A stretch of 64,000 nucleotides of DNA from the NCBI RefSeq assembly GCF_013155335.1, contig NZ_JABJQZ010000004.1, forward strand, positions 1 through 64,000, written 5' to 3'. Shown here piece by piece: positions 9,840-19,212 of this stretch (positions are counted from its first letter, which is position 1; each line of letters begins with the position of its first letter). The position numbers were made by a program, and so were the translations under genes. The notes beneath the pieces are model-generated. The model was not told the origin of the DNA and searched no databases. It saw nothing but the letters and a program-made list of their open reading frames with translations. Source of the stretch: Nocardioides sp. zg-1230. GTDB lineage: Bacteria; Actinomycetota; Actinomycetes; Propionibacteriales; Nocardioidaceae.

Positions 9840-10466
9840 TCACCCCCCGGCGCGACGCTCGAGCCCGAGCGTGGCGATGAGATCTTCGTGCAGCTGCATC
9901 CACACGACGTGGCACGAGTCGATGCCGACACCGTCGACCCACCGGTGCTGCCCACCCACCGACCGCGCCAGCGCGGCGTCGTACCGCGACACGTAGCCCG
10001 CGAACCTCGGCAGCGCGCCGACGAGCTCGGCCTCGAGGTGGCCGAGCCGGCGACCGATCGCCGCCAGTGAGGCCAGGACACGGTCGTCCCAACGGAAGTC
10101 GCTGTGGTCGTTGGCCGCGAACGCGTTCGCGCCGACCGGACGCAGCTGCCACCGCGTCACCGCGTCGAGGAGCCGGCCGTTGAGCGGGAGGAAGAGCGTG
10201 TGGGCCTCCGCCACGGCGTCACGAGCGCCGGTGGCGTCCAGCTCGGTGGCGAGCAGTCGCTCGTCCTCGCATCGGCCGCGGTCGGTGAGGGACCAGCCGC
10301 TGGTCCCGGCGAACTCGCTCCTGGTCACCCAGCCGCGGGCCCGGAGGTCCTCGAGGTGCGACCCGACGCCGTCGCGATCGAGCCGGTAGCGCGCGGCCAC
10401 TCGCGCCGTGTCCGCGAAGCCCAGCAGCCGTACGGCGTGCAGCGCCAGCAGGGCGGGGTCGGTCAC
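9840..10466 (-). CDS. Winged-helix transcriptional regulator-like protein
   Basis: A 208-residue protein whose first 70 residues look like a winged helix: FADTARVAARYRLDRDGVGSHLEDLRARGWVTRS, then SGWSLTDRGRCEDERLL. The remainder is helical (HTLFLPLNGRLLDAVTRWQL and later WVDGVGIDSCHVVWMQLHEDL) and could sense a ligand. The GTG start is set by GAGGAG upstream. It lies downstream of pepN beyond a very strong terminator, so it is a separate unit. No target is evident. Confidence 0.6.
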   Translation of the reverse strand: MTDPALLALHAVRLLGFADTARVAARYRLDRDGVGSHLEDLRARGWVTRSEFAGTSGWSLTDRGRCEDERLLATELDATGARDAVAEAHTLFLPLNGRLLDAVTRWQLRPVGANAFAANDHSDFRWDDRVLASLAAIGRRLGHLEAELVGALPRFAGYVSRYDAALARSVGGQHRWVDGVGIDSCHVVWMQLHEDLIATLGLERRAGG

Positions 10467-10489
10467 CGCCAGCTCCTCTCGACGTGAGG

Positions 10490-10534
10490 ACGGCGGAGCC
10501 CTGAGGTCATCGGGTGACTTCAGGGCTCCGCCGT
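10490..10534 (-). terminator. Very strong terminator after pepN
   Basis: A perfect 15-bp stem (left arm from ACGGCGGAGC, right arm ending GCTCCGCCGT) continues as a further 5 pairs (one G-T) around a TCGGG loop, about 20 bp in all. It lies 16 nt after the pepN stop. Neither strand has a U-run. Confidence 0.75.
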
Positions 10535-10549
10535 GTGCTCTGGAACCGG

Positions 10550-13102
10550 TCAGCGGGCGTCGTAGCGCTGCGCCGCCAGCGCGCGGGCGATCTCCGCGCG
10601 CGCCTCGCCGACGTAGCGCTGCGCCTGCTTGGGCGCCGAGCTGTCCGCGAGCCACTCGTCGAGCCGGGTAAGCGTGGCCTCCGAGCCGAGCGGCCGGGGG
10701 AAGCCGTACTCGAGGATCGTCGAGGCCTTGTGGAAGCCCAGCACGTCGACGAGCGTCTCCGACGCGGTGAGGAACTTCTCCAGGTACGGCTCGAGCACGT
10801 CCTCCTGGCCGAAGCGGAAGATCGAGAACGCGATCTCGCGCGACGTCTCGTTGGGCGTCGTGGGGTCGAGGAGCGCGTCCCACGCGGCCGCCTTGGCCTC
10901 CGCGGTCGGCTGGGCGGCGCGGGCCGCGGCTGCCTGCTCCTTGCCCGAGATGGTCCTGTCGACCTCGAGCTCGGCGTCGATCTCGGCGTCGCCGAAGCGA
11001 CCCTGCTTCGCAAGGGCCGTGATGAGCGCCCAGCGCATGTCCTGGTCGACGGCGAGGCCCTCGACCTCGAACGACCCGTCGAGGAGGCCGATGAGGTCGT
11101 CGAGCGCGGCGTCGCTGTGGGCGGCGCCGGCGTAGGACCGGGCGAAGGTGAGCTGGTGGTCGCTGCCGGGCTCCGCGGCGAGCAGCAGCTCGCGCAGGCC
11201 CTTCTCCCAGGCTGCCTTCAGCTCACCGCGGTGCGCGGGGTCGGAGTAGAAGCTGATCGCGAGCGCGGTGGACGCCGGGATCCGGGTCACCGCCCATGCG
11301 TCGCTCTCCTGGCCGATGTTGGCCAGGACCAGGTCGGCCCAGTCGCGGGTGCGCATCTCGCCGTCGCGGGTCATGTCCCACGCGGCGCCCCAGACGAGCG
11401 CCCGCGGCAGCGAGTCCTCGAAGGTGGACAGCGACCCGATCGCGGTGGCCAGCGACCGCTCGTCGAGGCGGATCTTGGCGTAGGCGTGGTCCTCGTCGTT
11501 GAGCAGCAGCAGCGCCGGCTGCTTCACGCCGATGAGCTCGGGCACCTCGGTGCTGGCGCCCTCGACGTCGATCTCGAGGTAGTCGCGCCGGACGAGCCGG
11601 CCACCTACCTCGTCGTACAGGCCGATGCCGAGGCGGTGGCGGCGCAGCGTCGGCCAGTCCTCGTGGGCCGTCTGGCTGACCGCGAAGGACGAGTAGGCGC
11701 CGGCGCCGTCGAGCTCGAACGACGGGGCGAGGGTGTTGACGCCGGCCGTCTGGAGCCATTCCTGCGCCCAGCCCTGCAGCTCACGGCCCGAGGACTTCTC
11801 CAAGGTGGTGAGCAGGTCCTTGAACTCGGGGTTCCCGTACTCCCACTCCTTGAAGTAGGCGCGCAGGCCCTCGAGGAAGGGCTCGATGCCGACCCACGCC
11901 ACGAGCTGCTTGAGCACCGAGGCGCCCTTGGCGTAGGTGATCATGTCGAAGTTGACCTCGACCGCGTGCAGGTCGACGTTGTCGGCCGCGATCGGGTGGG
12001 TCGAGGGCAGCTGGTCGGCGCGGTAGCCGGTCTGCTTGCGGGCGTTGGCGAACCCGGTCCAGGCGTCGGTGAACTCGGTGGCGTTGGCCTCGCACCAGTA
12101 GCAGGCCCACTCGGCGAACGACTCGTTGAGCCAGAGGTCGTCCCACCACTTCATGGTGACGAGGTCGCCGAACCACATGTGGGCCATCTCGTGGGTGATG
12201 ACGGAGGCGCGGAACTCGAAGAACGAGCGCGGCTGGCGGCTGCGGGGGAGGTACTCGTCGCGCAACGTCACGCAGCCGGCGTTCTCCATCGCCCCGGCGT
12301 TGTACTCGGGGACGTAGAGCTGGTCGTACTTCCCGAACGGGTAGGGGTAGTCGAACTGCTCCTCGAACCACTCGAAGCTCTGCTTGGTGAGCTTGACCAG
12401 CTCGGCCGTGTCCATGTGCTCCTTGAGCGACTGGCGGCAGTAGTGGCCGAGCGGGATCGTGCCGAACTTGCCCTCGTAGGTGTCGAACTCGCCGTGGTAC
12501 TCACCGGCGACGATCGCGGTGATGTAGGTCGACATCCGCTTGGTGGTGGGAAAGCGCCACACCGACGCGCCGTTCCCAGCCTCGACCGGCTCGGGAGTGG
12601 CGGCGTTGGAGACGACCACCCAGTGCGACGGCGCGGTGACGTTGAAGGTGAAGACGGCCTTCAGGTCGGGCTGCTCGAAGGTGGTGAACACGCGGCGGGC
12701 GTCGGGCACCTCGAACTGGCTGTAGAGGTAGACCTTGTCGTCGGCCGGGTCGACGAAGCGGTGCAGGCCCTCGCCGGTGTTGGAGTAGGCGCAGTCGGCG
12801 GTCACGACGAGCGTGTTGGTCGCCTCGAGGCCGTCGAGCGCGATGCGGTTGTCGGCGTACGCCGTGGTGGGGTCGAGGCTGCGTCCGTTGAGCGTGATCT
12901 CGCGGACGTGGGGGGCGACGAGGTCGGCGAACGTGTCGGTGCCGGGCTGCCGGCAGGTGAACTCCAGCGTGGTGGTGGAGACGAAGGTGGTCTCGTCCGG
13001 CTGGGTGGCTGACGTCAGGTCCAGGTCGACGGTGTACGCCGTGACGTCCAGGAGGGCGGCGCGGGTGGCGGCCTCGTCCCGGGTGAGGTTGGTTCCAGGC
13101 AT
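10550..13102 (-). CDS. pepN: Aminopeptidase N (M1 metallopeptidase)
   Basis: An 850-residue M1-family enzyme. The exopeptidase motif GAMEN is near residue 267 and the zinc site HEMAH followed 18 residues later by Glu in NESFAE near residues 300-323. A C-terminal helical ERAP1-like domain follows, as in the mycobacterial enzyme of similar size. It removes N-terminal residues from peptides in the cytoplasm, a likely final step after Clp proteolysis. The start MPGTNLTRDEA has an AGGA-type site upstream. It is divergent from the thioredoxin-fold gene, as in M. tuberculosis Rv2467/Rv2466c. Confidence 0.95.
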   Translation of the reverse strand: MPGTNLTRDEAATRAALLDVTAYTVDLDLTSATQPDETTFVSTTTLEFTCRQPGTDTFADLVAPHVREITLNGRSLDPTTAYADNRIALDGLEATNTLVVTADCAYSNTGEGLHRFVDPADDKVYLYSQFEVPDARRVFTTFEQPDLKAVFTFNVTAPSHWVVVSNAATPEPVEAGNGASVWRFPTTKRMSTYITAIVAGEYHGEFDTYEGKFGTIPLGHYCRQSLKEHMDTAELVKLTKQSFEWFEEQFDYPYPFGKYDQLYVPEYNAGAMENAGCVTLRDEYLPRSRQPRSFFEFRASVITHEMAHMWFGDLVTMKWWDDLWLNESFAEWACYWCEANATEFTDAWTGFANARKQTGYRADQLPSTHPIAADNVDLHAVEVNFDMITYAKGASVLKQLVAWVGIEPFLEGLRAYFKEWEYGNPEFKDLLTTLEKSSGRELQGWAQEWLQTAGVNTLAPSFELDGAGAYSSFAVSQTAHEDWPTLRRHRLGIGLYDEVGGRLVRRDYLEIDVEGASTEVPELIGVKQPALLLLNDEDHAYAKIRLDERSLATAIGSLSTFEDSLPRALVWGAAWDMTRDGEMRTRDWADLVLANIGQESDAWAVTRIPASTALAISFYSDPAHRGELKAAWEKGLRELLLAAEPGSDHQLTFARSYAGAAHSDAALDDLIGLLDGSFEVEGLAVDQDMRWALITALAKQGRFGDAEIDAELEVDRTISGKEQAAAARAAQPTAEAKAAAWDALLDPTTPNETSREIAFSIFRFGQEDVLEPYLEKFLTASETLVDVLGFHKASTILEYGFPRPLGSEATLTRLDEWLADSSAPKQAQRYVGEARAEIARALAAQRYDAR

Positions 13103-13153
13103 GCGGGCATCCTGCCACCGGGCTCGAGGAATACCAGCGTCGGAGGGGCACTT

Positions 13154-13762
13154 GTGCCTGGCATGGCTACCGCTGATCTCTGGTTCGACCCGCTCTGCCC
13201 GTTCGCCTGGATCACCTCGCGCTGGATTCGCGAGGTCGAGCAGGTCCGCGACATCGACGTGCAGTGGCACGTGATGTCGCTGGCCTACCTCAACAAGGAC
13301 AAGGACATCCCCGCCGACTACCGCGAGATGCTCCAGGGCACCGAGAAGCCGGTGCGCGTCGCGATCAAGATCGCCGAGCTCCACGACAACGCGACCCTGG
13401 GTGAGTGGTACACCGCCATCGGCACGCGGCGGCACAACAACGGCGAGGAGCTGTCGCGGGACACCGTCGCCGCCTCGCTGGCCGACGTGGGCCTGCCCGC
13501 CGACCTGATCGACGCGTGGGACGACGCGTCCCTCGACGACGCGGTGGCGAAGAGCCACCACGAGGGCATGGACGCCGTCGGCGACGACGTCGGCACGCCG
13601 ACCATCCACATCAACGGCTCGGCGTTCTTCGGTCCGGTGCTCTCCAAGATCCCGCGCGGCGAGGAGGCCGGCGAGCTCTGGGACGGCGCCGTCGCCGTCG
13701 CGAAGTTCCCCTACTTCTACGAGCTCAAGCGCTCCCGCACGGGCGACCTCGACTTCAGCTGA
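13154..13762 (+). CDS. Rv2466c-like DsbA-fold protein (mycothiol-linked), monothiol variant
   Basis: A 202-residue protein strongly resembling M. tuberculosis Rv2466c, a mycothiol-dependent reductase of the DsbA-like FrnE group. Shared stretches include WFDPLCP, ITSRWI.EV, FHVMSLA-like WHVMSLA, KSHHEGMDAVG and FFGPVLSKIPRGEEAG. The active site here is Cys15-Pro-Phe-Ala18, whereas Rv2466c has Cys-Pro-Trp-Cys, so the resolving cysteine is absent. A glutaredoxin-like monothiol mechanism with mycothiol is the likely outcome. The GTG at 13154 follows GGAGGGG closely; ATG at 13163 is an alternative. It overlaps the antiporter gene by 8 nt. Confidence 0.88.
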   Translation: MPGMATADLWFDPLCPFAWITSRWIREVEQVRDIDVQWHVMSLAYLNKDKDIPADYREMLQGTEKPVRVAIKIAELHDNATLGEWYTAIGTRRHNNGEELSRDTVAASLADVGLPADLIDAWDDASLDDAVAKSHHEGMDAVGDDVGTPTIHINGSAFFGPVLSKIPRGEEAGELWDGAVAVAKFPYFYELKRSRTGDLDFS

Positions 13763-15338
13763 TGCCGGGGTCCGGGCCGGCGGCGCGCACGGCCTGGTCC
13801 GCCAGCTCGGCGCCCGCTGCGTCGTAGAGACCGACGACAGCGGCGCGCTCTGCGAGGTGGGCGACCTCCTCGTCGTAACGAGTCACCGCCGTCACCGCTC
13901 CACCGAACCCGCTGCGACGGAGCTGGTCGAGGGCCGCGACGTTGCTGCCGTGGAACGGCATTGCCAGGACGACGAGGCGTACGGTGCCCTCGTCGCTGAC
14001 GCGTGCCCAGAAGAGCGGGTCGGTGGCGTCCCCCTCGACGACGTGGAGACCCTCGGCGCGCAGGTCGTCCACCCGCGTGGCGTCGGAGTCGACACCGGTG
14101 GCGCGCAGGCCGTACGTGTCGACGAGCCGCCCGCTCGCTGCTCGGCCGAGGCGCCCCATGCCCAGCACCAACGCATCGGCGCGTCCCAGGTCGATGGGTC
14201 GTTCCTCCGGATGGAGCCGCGCGGGGTCTGCCACCCGGCGCGACGCAGAGGACGACAGGAGGTCCACCGCGGCGCTCGTGACTGATGCGACGACGAAGCT
14301 CATGGCGACGGCCGTCGAGATCGTGGCGAGCCACTCGCGATCGACGGCGTCGGCAGCGGTCGCCGCGACGACGACGATGAGCGCGAACTCCGAGAAGCTC
14401 CCGAGGGAGGCGGCCGCCCGGGTCGCCGTGCGGACCCGGAAGCCGGAGGCCCGCAGGAGCAGCGCGAACAGGACGGCCTTGAGTGGCACCAGCGCGACGA
14501 GAGCCAACGCAAGGGCGATGCCTGACGGGTCGGGTGCTCCATGCAGGCCGACGGACAGGAAGAAGGCGACTTGGAGCAGTTCCTTGACCGAGAAGATGGA
14601 CTTGGCCAGCTCCTCCGCCCTCGACGAGGGTGCCAGCAGGACGCCGACTGCGAGGGCCCCGAGGTCTCCCTTGAGCCCGGCGGCGTCGAACAGGGCGTAG
14701 CCGGGGACGAGCGCGAGGGTGATTCCGACGAGCGTGAGGAGCTCGCCGTGGTCGAGCCCGTCGAGCATGCGGCGGACCAGCCAGGAGGCGGGCACCAGGA
14801 GCAGGAGCAGCGGCGCCCACCAGCTGGGGGCCTCGCCCTCGACGACGGCGAGTGCGGCCACGGCGACCAGGTCCTGGACGACCAGGATGCCGATGGTCGT
14901 GCGCCCGTGGAGCGAACGTGTCGCGTTCTGCTCCTCGAGGACCTTGACCGCGACCACCGTGCTGGAGAACGACAGGGCGAGGGCGACCAGCAGCAGGTCG
15001 GTGACCTCGACTCCCGCGAGCAGGCGGAGCCCGAGGGCGCCAGCTGTCGCGAGCACGGTCAGCACCAACCCGATGCTCAGGAGGGCGTGCACGGCACCCA
15101 CCCCCAGCACTTCGCGGCGTACGAGCACGCGCACGTCGAACTTGAGCCCGATCGCGAAGAGCAGCAGCACCACTCCGAGCTCCGCCAGCGCGTCCAGCGC
15201 AGACGTCCCGGTCACACCCGCCCCGGCCATGGCGAAGCCGGCGACCAGGAAGCCGACCATCGGCGGCAGGCGCAGGGCATGTGCCAGCAGGCCACCGGCC
15301 GCGGCCGCCGACAGCATGAGCACCAGGTCGACCGACAT
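13755..15338 (-). CDS. CPA2-type K+/H+ antiporter with TrkA-N domain
   Basis: A 527-residue protein: about 12 hydrophobic helices (residues 1-380) of the KefB/CPA2 fold, with signature VVLLLFAIGLKFD and the helix LSFSSTVVAVKVL, then a cytoplasmic RCK/TrkA-N domain beginning ADALVLGMGRLGRAASGRL, a dinucleotide-binding GxGxxG variant. It would exchange K+ or Na+ for H+ under nucleotide control. The MSVDLVLML start follows GGAGG. A minus-strand TAGGGT about 27 nt upstream could be the promoter. It converges on the thioredoxin-fold gene. Confidence 0.88.
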   Translation of the reverse strand: MSVDLVLMLSAAAAGGLLAHALRLPPMVGFLVAGFAMAGAGVTGTSALDALAELGVVLLLFAIGLKFDVRVLVRREVLGVGAVHALLSIGLVLTVLATAGALGLRLLAGVEVTDLLLVALALSFSSTVVAVKVLEEQNATRSLHGRTTIGILVVQDLVAVAALAVVEGEAPSWWAPLLLLLVPASWLVRRMLDGLDHGELLTLVGITLALVPGYALFDAAGLKGDLGALAVGVLLAPSSRAEELAKSIFSVKELLQVAFFLSVGLHGAPDPSGIALALALVALVPLKAVLFALLLRASGFRVRTATRAAASLGSFSEFALIVVVAATAADAVDREWLATISTAVAMSFVVASVTSAAVDLLSSSASRRVADPARLHPEERPIDLGRADALVLGMGRLGRAASGRLVDTYGLRATGVDSDATRVDDLRAEGLHVVEGDATDPLFWARVSDEGTVRLVVLAMPFHGSNVAALDQLRRSGFGGAVTAVTRYDEEVAHLAERAAVVGLYDAAGAELADQAVRAAGPDPGIS

Positions 15339-15433
15339 CCCACCTCCCACGGACCGTCGGCGCCACCCTAGGTGCTGGGCGATCCCCGCGTGCCGCACTC
15401 AGGACCGGCTCGGGACCGGTCGGTGTGCCTCAC

Positions 15434-15439
15434 TAGGCT
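15434..15439 (+). promoter_or_regulatory. -10 TAGGCT, leaderless promoter of metG
   Basis: TAGGCT lies exactly 7 nt before the ATG at 15447, with no Shine-Dalgarno sequence; this leaves no room for a T-box leader. Confidence 0.6.
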
Positions 15440-15446
15440 TGCGCCC

Positions 15447-17240
15447 ATGACTCGTGTCCTGTCCGCCGTCGCCTGGCCGTACACCAACGGCCCGCGCCAC
15501 ATCGGCCACGTCGCCGGTTTCGGCGTGCCCTCCGACGTCTTCAGCCGGTTCATGCGGATGGCGGGACACGACGTCCTGATGGTCAGCGGCACCGACGAGC
15601 ACGGCACGCCGATCCTGGTGCTGGCCGACAACGAGGGGCTGCCCGCCCGCGAGCTGGTCGACAAGTACAACCAGGTGATCGTCGACGACCTCTGCGGCCT
15701 CGGCCTGTCGTACGACCTCTTCACCCGCACCACCACCGGCAACCACTACGCGGTGGTGCAGGAGATGTTCGAGACGTGCCGCCGCAACGGCTACATGGTC
15801 GAGGAGACCACCAAGACGGCGATCAGCCCCTCCACGGGTCGCACCCTGCCCGACCGCTACATCGAGGGCACCTGCCCCATCTGCAAGTACACCGCGGCGC
15901 GCGGCGACCAGTGCGACAACTGCGGCAACCAGCTCGACCCGACCGACCTGATCGACCCGCGCTCGAAGATCAACGGGGAGACCCCGGAGTTCAAGGACAC
16001 GCAGCACTGGTTCCTCGACCTGCCGGCGCTCGCCGGGGCGCTGGGGGAGTGGCTCGACCAGCGTGAGGCGACCGGCCTGTGGCGCCCCAACGTCATCAAG
16101 TTCAGCCAGAACATCCTCAAGGAGATCCGGCCGCGCGCGATGACCCGCGACATCGACTGGGGCATCCCGGTCCCGGGCTGGGAGGACCAGCCGACCAAGC
16201 GCCTCTACGTCTGGTTCGACGCCGTCATCGGCTACCTGTCCGCCTCCATCGAGTGGGCCCGCCGCTTCGGTGAGCCAGACAAGTGGCGCGAGTGGTGGAA
16301 CGACGCCGACGCCGAGTCGTACTACTTCATGGGCAAGGACAACATCGTCTTCCACTCCCAGATCTGGCCGGCCGAGCTGCTGGCCTACAACGGGAAGGGC
16401 GACAAGGGTGGCGAGCCGGGGACGTACGGCACGCTCAACCTGCCCACCGAGGTGGTCTCGAGCGAGTTCCTCACCTTCGGCGACTCCCAGTTCTCCACCA
16501 GCCGCGGCAACGTCATCTACGTCGGCGACTTCCTCGCCCGCTACGGCCCGGACGCGCTGCGCTACTACATCTGCGCCGCGGGACCCGAGACCTCCGACGC
16601 CGCGTTCACCTGGTCCGACTTCGTCACCCGCAACAACTCCGAGCTCGTCGCGGGCTGGGGCAACCTGGTCAATCGCACCGCCACGATGATCGCCAAGAAC
16701 TTCGGCGAGATCCCCGCAGCCGGCCCGCTGGAGGAGGTCGACGAGCAGGTGCTCGCGACCGTGCGCGAGGGCTTCGCGACCGTCGGCGGCCTGGTGGAGA
16801 AGCACCGTCTGCGCGCGGCCATCGCCGAGGCGATGCGGGTCGTCGGCGAGGTCAACAAGTACCTCACCGTCACCGAGCCCTACAAGATGAAGGACGACGC
16901 CCAGCGCGAGCGGCTCGGCACCGTGCTGCACGTCGCGGCGCAGTGCGTGAGCGACTGCAACACGCTGCTCTCCCCGTTCCTCCCGCACGCGGCCAACAAG
17001 GTGCACGCGGTGCTCGGCGGCGAGGGCGACTTCATGCCGATGCCGCGCATCGAGCAGGTGGAGGAGCTCGAGACCGACAACGGCGCCGGCCACATGTCGT
17101 ACTCGGTCATCACCGGTGAGTACACCTCGACGCCGGCGTGGGAGTCACGCCCGGTCGTGGTCGGGGCGAAGGTCGACAAGCCCACGCCGGTCTTCACCAA
17201 GCTCGACCCGTCGGTCGTCGAGGAGGAGCTCTCCCGATGA
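15447..17240 (+). CDS. metG: Methionyl-tRNA synthetase
   Basis: A 597-residue class I synthetase. The HIGH motif appears as HIGH at residues 18-21 (PRHIGHVAG), a zinc knuckle CPICKY...CDNC near 142-160, and the KMSKS loop as FSTSRGN near 348, a degenerate form usual in actinobacterial MetRS. It charges initiator and elongator tRNA-Met. The next gene overlaps its stop by 4 nt (ATGA), so the LURP-one protein is co-translated. Confidence 0.96.
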   Translation: MTRVLSAVAWPYTNGPRHIGHVAGFGVPSDVFSRFMRMAGHDVLMVSGTDEHGTPILVLADNEGLPARELVDKYNQVIVDDLCGLGLSYDLFTRTTTGNHYAVVQEMFETCRRNGYMVEETTKTAISPSTGRTLPDRYIEGTCPICKYTAARGDQCDNCGNQLDPTDLIDPRSKINGETPEFKDTQHWFLDLPALAGALGEWLDQREATGLWRPNVIKFSQNILKEIRPRAMTRDIDWGIPVPGWEDQPTKRLYVWFDAVIGYLSASIEWARRFGEPDKWREWWNDADAESYYFMGKDNIVFHSQIWPAELLAYNGKGDKGGEPGTYGTLNLPTEVVSSEFLTFGDSQFSTSRGNVIYVGDFLARYGPDALRYYICAAGPETSDAAFTWSDFVTRNNSELVAGWGNLVNRTATMIAKNFGEIPAAGPLEEVDEQVLATVREGFATVGGLVEKHRLRAAIAEAMRVVGEVNKYLTVTEPYKMKDDAQRERLGTVLHVAAQCVSDCNTLLSPFLPHAANKVHAVLGGEGDFMPMPRIEQVEELETDNGAGHMSYSVITGEYTSTPAWESRPVVVGAKVDKPTPVFTKLDPSVVEEELSR

Positions 17241-17818
17241 CGTCCGGGACGCCCGCCGAGATGTACCTGCCCCACTTCGTGGTGAAGCAGAAGCTCACGA
17301 TGATGGTCAACCGCTACGAGGTGTCGGAGTCGGACGAGTCAGGCAACCCGACGCGGCTGATGGCGCTCGCCGAGCAGAAGCGGATGGCCTTCAAGGAGCA
17401 GGTCACCTTCTTCTCCGACGCGAGCAAGTCGCGCGCGGTGTTCGGCTTCAAGGCGCGCAGGAAGCTCGACCTCAACGCCGGCTACGACATCACCGACGAG
17501 TCGGGCGCCCAGATCGGCTTCTTCCGGAAGGACTTCGGCGCCTCGCTGCTGCGCTCGACCTTCCACATCGAGGGCCCCGGCTACGCGGGCACCGGCCAGG
17601 AGCGCAACCAGGTCGCCGGCCTGCTGCGCCGCTTCACCGAGCTCGACTTCATCCCCATCCACTTCGACTTCGTCGACGCGGGTGGTGCGCCGCTCTTCTC
17701 GGTCGAGCGCAAGATGTCGATCGGTGACCGCTACCGCGTGACCGTGCCGGACCAGCGGGTCGACTTCCGCGTCGCCGCTGCTGTCGCGGTCGCCCTCGAC
17801 GCGCTGATGGCGCGCTGA
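17237..17818 (+). CDS. LURP-one-related (YxjI-type) protein
   Basis: A 193-residue protein of the tubby-like LURP-one/YxjI fold: it opens [21 protein letters not shown] and continues as beta-strand-rich repeats ([38 protein letters not shown]). Family members are thought to bind membrane phospholipids or act as scramblase-like proteins, but no activity is established in actinobacteria. The ATG overlaps the metG stop and the next gene begins 4 nt after its stop. Confidence 0.75.
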   Translation: MTSGTPAEMYLPHFVVKQKLTMMVNRYEVSESDESGNPTRLMALAEQKRMAFKEQVTFFSDASKSRAVFGFKARRKLDLNAGYDITDESGAQIGFFRKDFGASLLRSTFHIEGPGYAGTGQERNQVAGLLRRFTELDFIPIHFDFVDAGGAPLFSVERKMSIGDRYRVTVPDQRVDFRVAAAVAVALDALMAR

Positions 17819-17822
17819 TCCC

Positions 17823-18713
17823 GTGATGTACCCCGAGGTCCGCGCGGCCGTCGAGGCCGACGCCGGTCCCGACCTCAGCGCGCCCGGCTTCGACCTCGCC
17901 GCCCACCGCGAGGACGTACGTCGCTTCAACCTCCGCCAGCCGCGGGAGGACGTCGCCCGCGTGGAGGACGTCGACGCCGACGGTGTCCGCTGCCGGCTCT
18001 ACGTCCCGGCCGACGCGGTGCCGGGGCTCGTCGTCCACGCCCACGGCGGTGGGTTCGTGCTCAACGACGTCGACGTCCACGACGGCATCTGCCGGCGCAT
18101 GGCCAACCGCGGCCGCCGGGCGGTGCTGAGCGTCGACTACCGCCAGCCGCCGGAGCACCCGTTCCCCGCCGCCCCCGACGACCTCGACACGGTCGTCGGC
18201 TGGCTCCGCCGGGAAGGTGCCGGGTCGGGCCTGACCGGGCCGTACGCCGCCCACGGCGACTCGGCCGGCGCCAACCTCGCCGTCGTGGCTGCCCTGCGCA
18301 ACCCGGGCTTCTTCGCCGCGGTCGCACTCATCTACCCCTTCCTCGACCCGCGCAACGCCTTTCCGTCGTGGGAGCTGGGGGCCGCGTCGGGCTTCGACCC
18401 CGCTGAAGCGACCTGGTATTGGGAGCAGTACGCCCGCACCGAGGCCGACTACGACGACCCCGACCTCGCACCGCTGCTCTCGGAGCGCCTGCACACCCTG
18501 CCGCCCACCTTCGTCGCCACGGCGGAGGCGGACCCGCTCCGTGACGAGGGGGAGGAGCTCGCCCGGCGCATCGCGGAGGCCGGGGTCGAGGTCGTCGGCA
18601 TCCGCTGCCTGGGCCAGACACACGGCTTCTGGCGGCACGCGACCTTCACGGCCTCCGAGCCCCTCGTGCGCCAGGTCGCCGGCTGGCTCGACCAGCACCT
18701 CACAGCTGGCTGA
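17823..18713 (+). CDS. Alpha/beta-hydrolase of the HSL (hormone-sensitive lipase-like) family
   Basis: A 296-residue esterase. The oxyanion-hole motif HGGGFV lies near residue 76, the nucleophile Ser in GDSAGANL near residue 143, the acid in EADPLRDEGE near residue 239, and the catalytic His in TQTHGFW-like GQTHGFW near residue 265. It should hydrolyse short acyl esters in the cytoplasm. M. tuberculosis has an esterase (LipP) in the same neighbourhood, though of a different class. GTG 17823 and ATG 17826 are both possible starts. Confidence 0.88.
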   Translation: MMYPEVRAAVEADAGPDLSAPGFDLAAHREDVRRFNLRQPREDVARVEDVDADGVRCRLYVPADAVPGLVVHAHGGGFVLNDVDVHDGICRRMANRGRRAVLSVDYRQPPEHPFPAAPDDLDTVVGWLRREGAGSGLTGPYAAHGDSAGANLAVVAALRNPGFFAAVALIYPFLDPRNAFPSWELGAASGFDPAEATWYWEQYARTEADYDDPDLAPLLSERLHTLPPTFVATAEADPLRDEGEELARRIAEAGVEVVGIRCLGQTHGFWRHATFTASEPLVRQVAGWLDQHLTAG

Positions 18714-18752
18714 GCGGCGGCGCCGGCGATCATCGTCCGGCTGGTCTCACGG

Positions 18753-18798
18753 GGTGCCCGCCGGCGCTCGACTGCGCGAGCGAGCATCTTCGGGCACC
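18753..18798 (+). terminator. Long-range inverted repeat after the esterase gene
   Basis: Arms GGTGCCCG and CGGGCACC flank a 30-nt interior that itself pairs (CGCTCG with CGAGCG). It lies 40 nt after the esterase stop and may terminate transcription. The rest of 18714-18901 has no gene; it also holds a 12-bp palindrome at 18841-18852. Confidence 0.35.
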
Positions 18799-18901
18799 TC
18801 GTGAGCATCACTAGGTCTACTCCGAGGGTCGGGGTCTGCACAACCATGGTTGAACTGTCGACCTCTTCAACCTGTTCCGACGCCTAGCCCCAGGCTCACC
18901 C

Positions 18902-19212
18902 TCAGTCGCTGCTCACGCGTCCGATGACGTCGTCCACGGTTTCCCGGCGCGGATGGTCGTCTCGTCGAGGCCGTCGACATACGCCGCTCCGTGTCGCCGT
19001 AGCGGTCGGGATGCAGGATGCCCTCGACGGTCGGCGGAGAAGCACTGGTCCAGCGCGTAGCGGGCCATCACGTCGATCATGCCGATGGCCGGGTTGCCCG
19101 CTCGATCGTTCGCCCACAGCACCTCTCGACGGACCACGTCCTGCGAGATCACGGCGAGCTGGTTCCTGCCTCGCCGGCGTTGCCACGGTGGTCTTGCCCG
19201 TGAGGCCTGGGA
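18902..19212 (-). pseudogene. Degraded P-loop kinase gene
   Basis: Three frames together reconstruct a small AAA/zeta-like P-loop kinase. A P-loop-like PGLTGKTTVA lies next to the HNH stop codon. After a frame change comes LAVISQDVVRREVLWANDR, then GNPAIGMIDVMARYALDQ. A further shift gives VEGILHPDRYGDT. Known kinases of this type carry these blocks in this order in one frame. The C-terminal portion is mostly deleted and the start codon is missing. Remains end at a stop near 18902. It abuts the 3' end of the HNH gene, so the start was probably lost when that gene arrived. Confidence 0.7.

Noticed and set aside
10514..13012. An 832-codon open frame antisense to pepN
   Set aside because: The product is a low-complexity mix of Val/Gly/Arg/Asp/Leu without any domain, as expected from codon-position GC bias opposite a real gene with all M1 motifs.
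13154..13200. Sequencing error explaining the missing second cysteine
   Set aside because: The frame is intact on both sides and a single-codon Ala is in place; I recall Ala at this position in other actinobacterial homologues.
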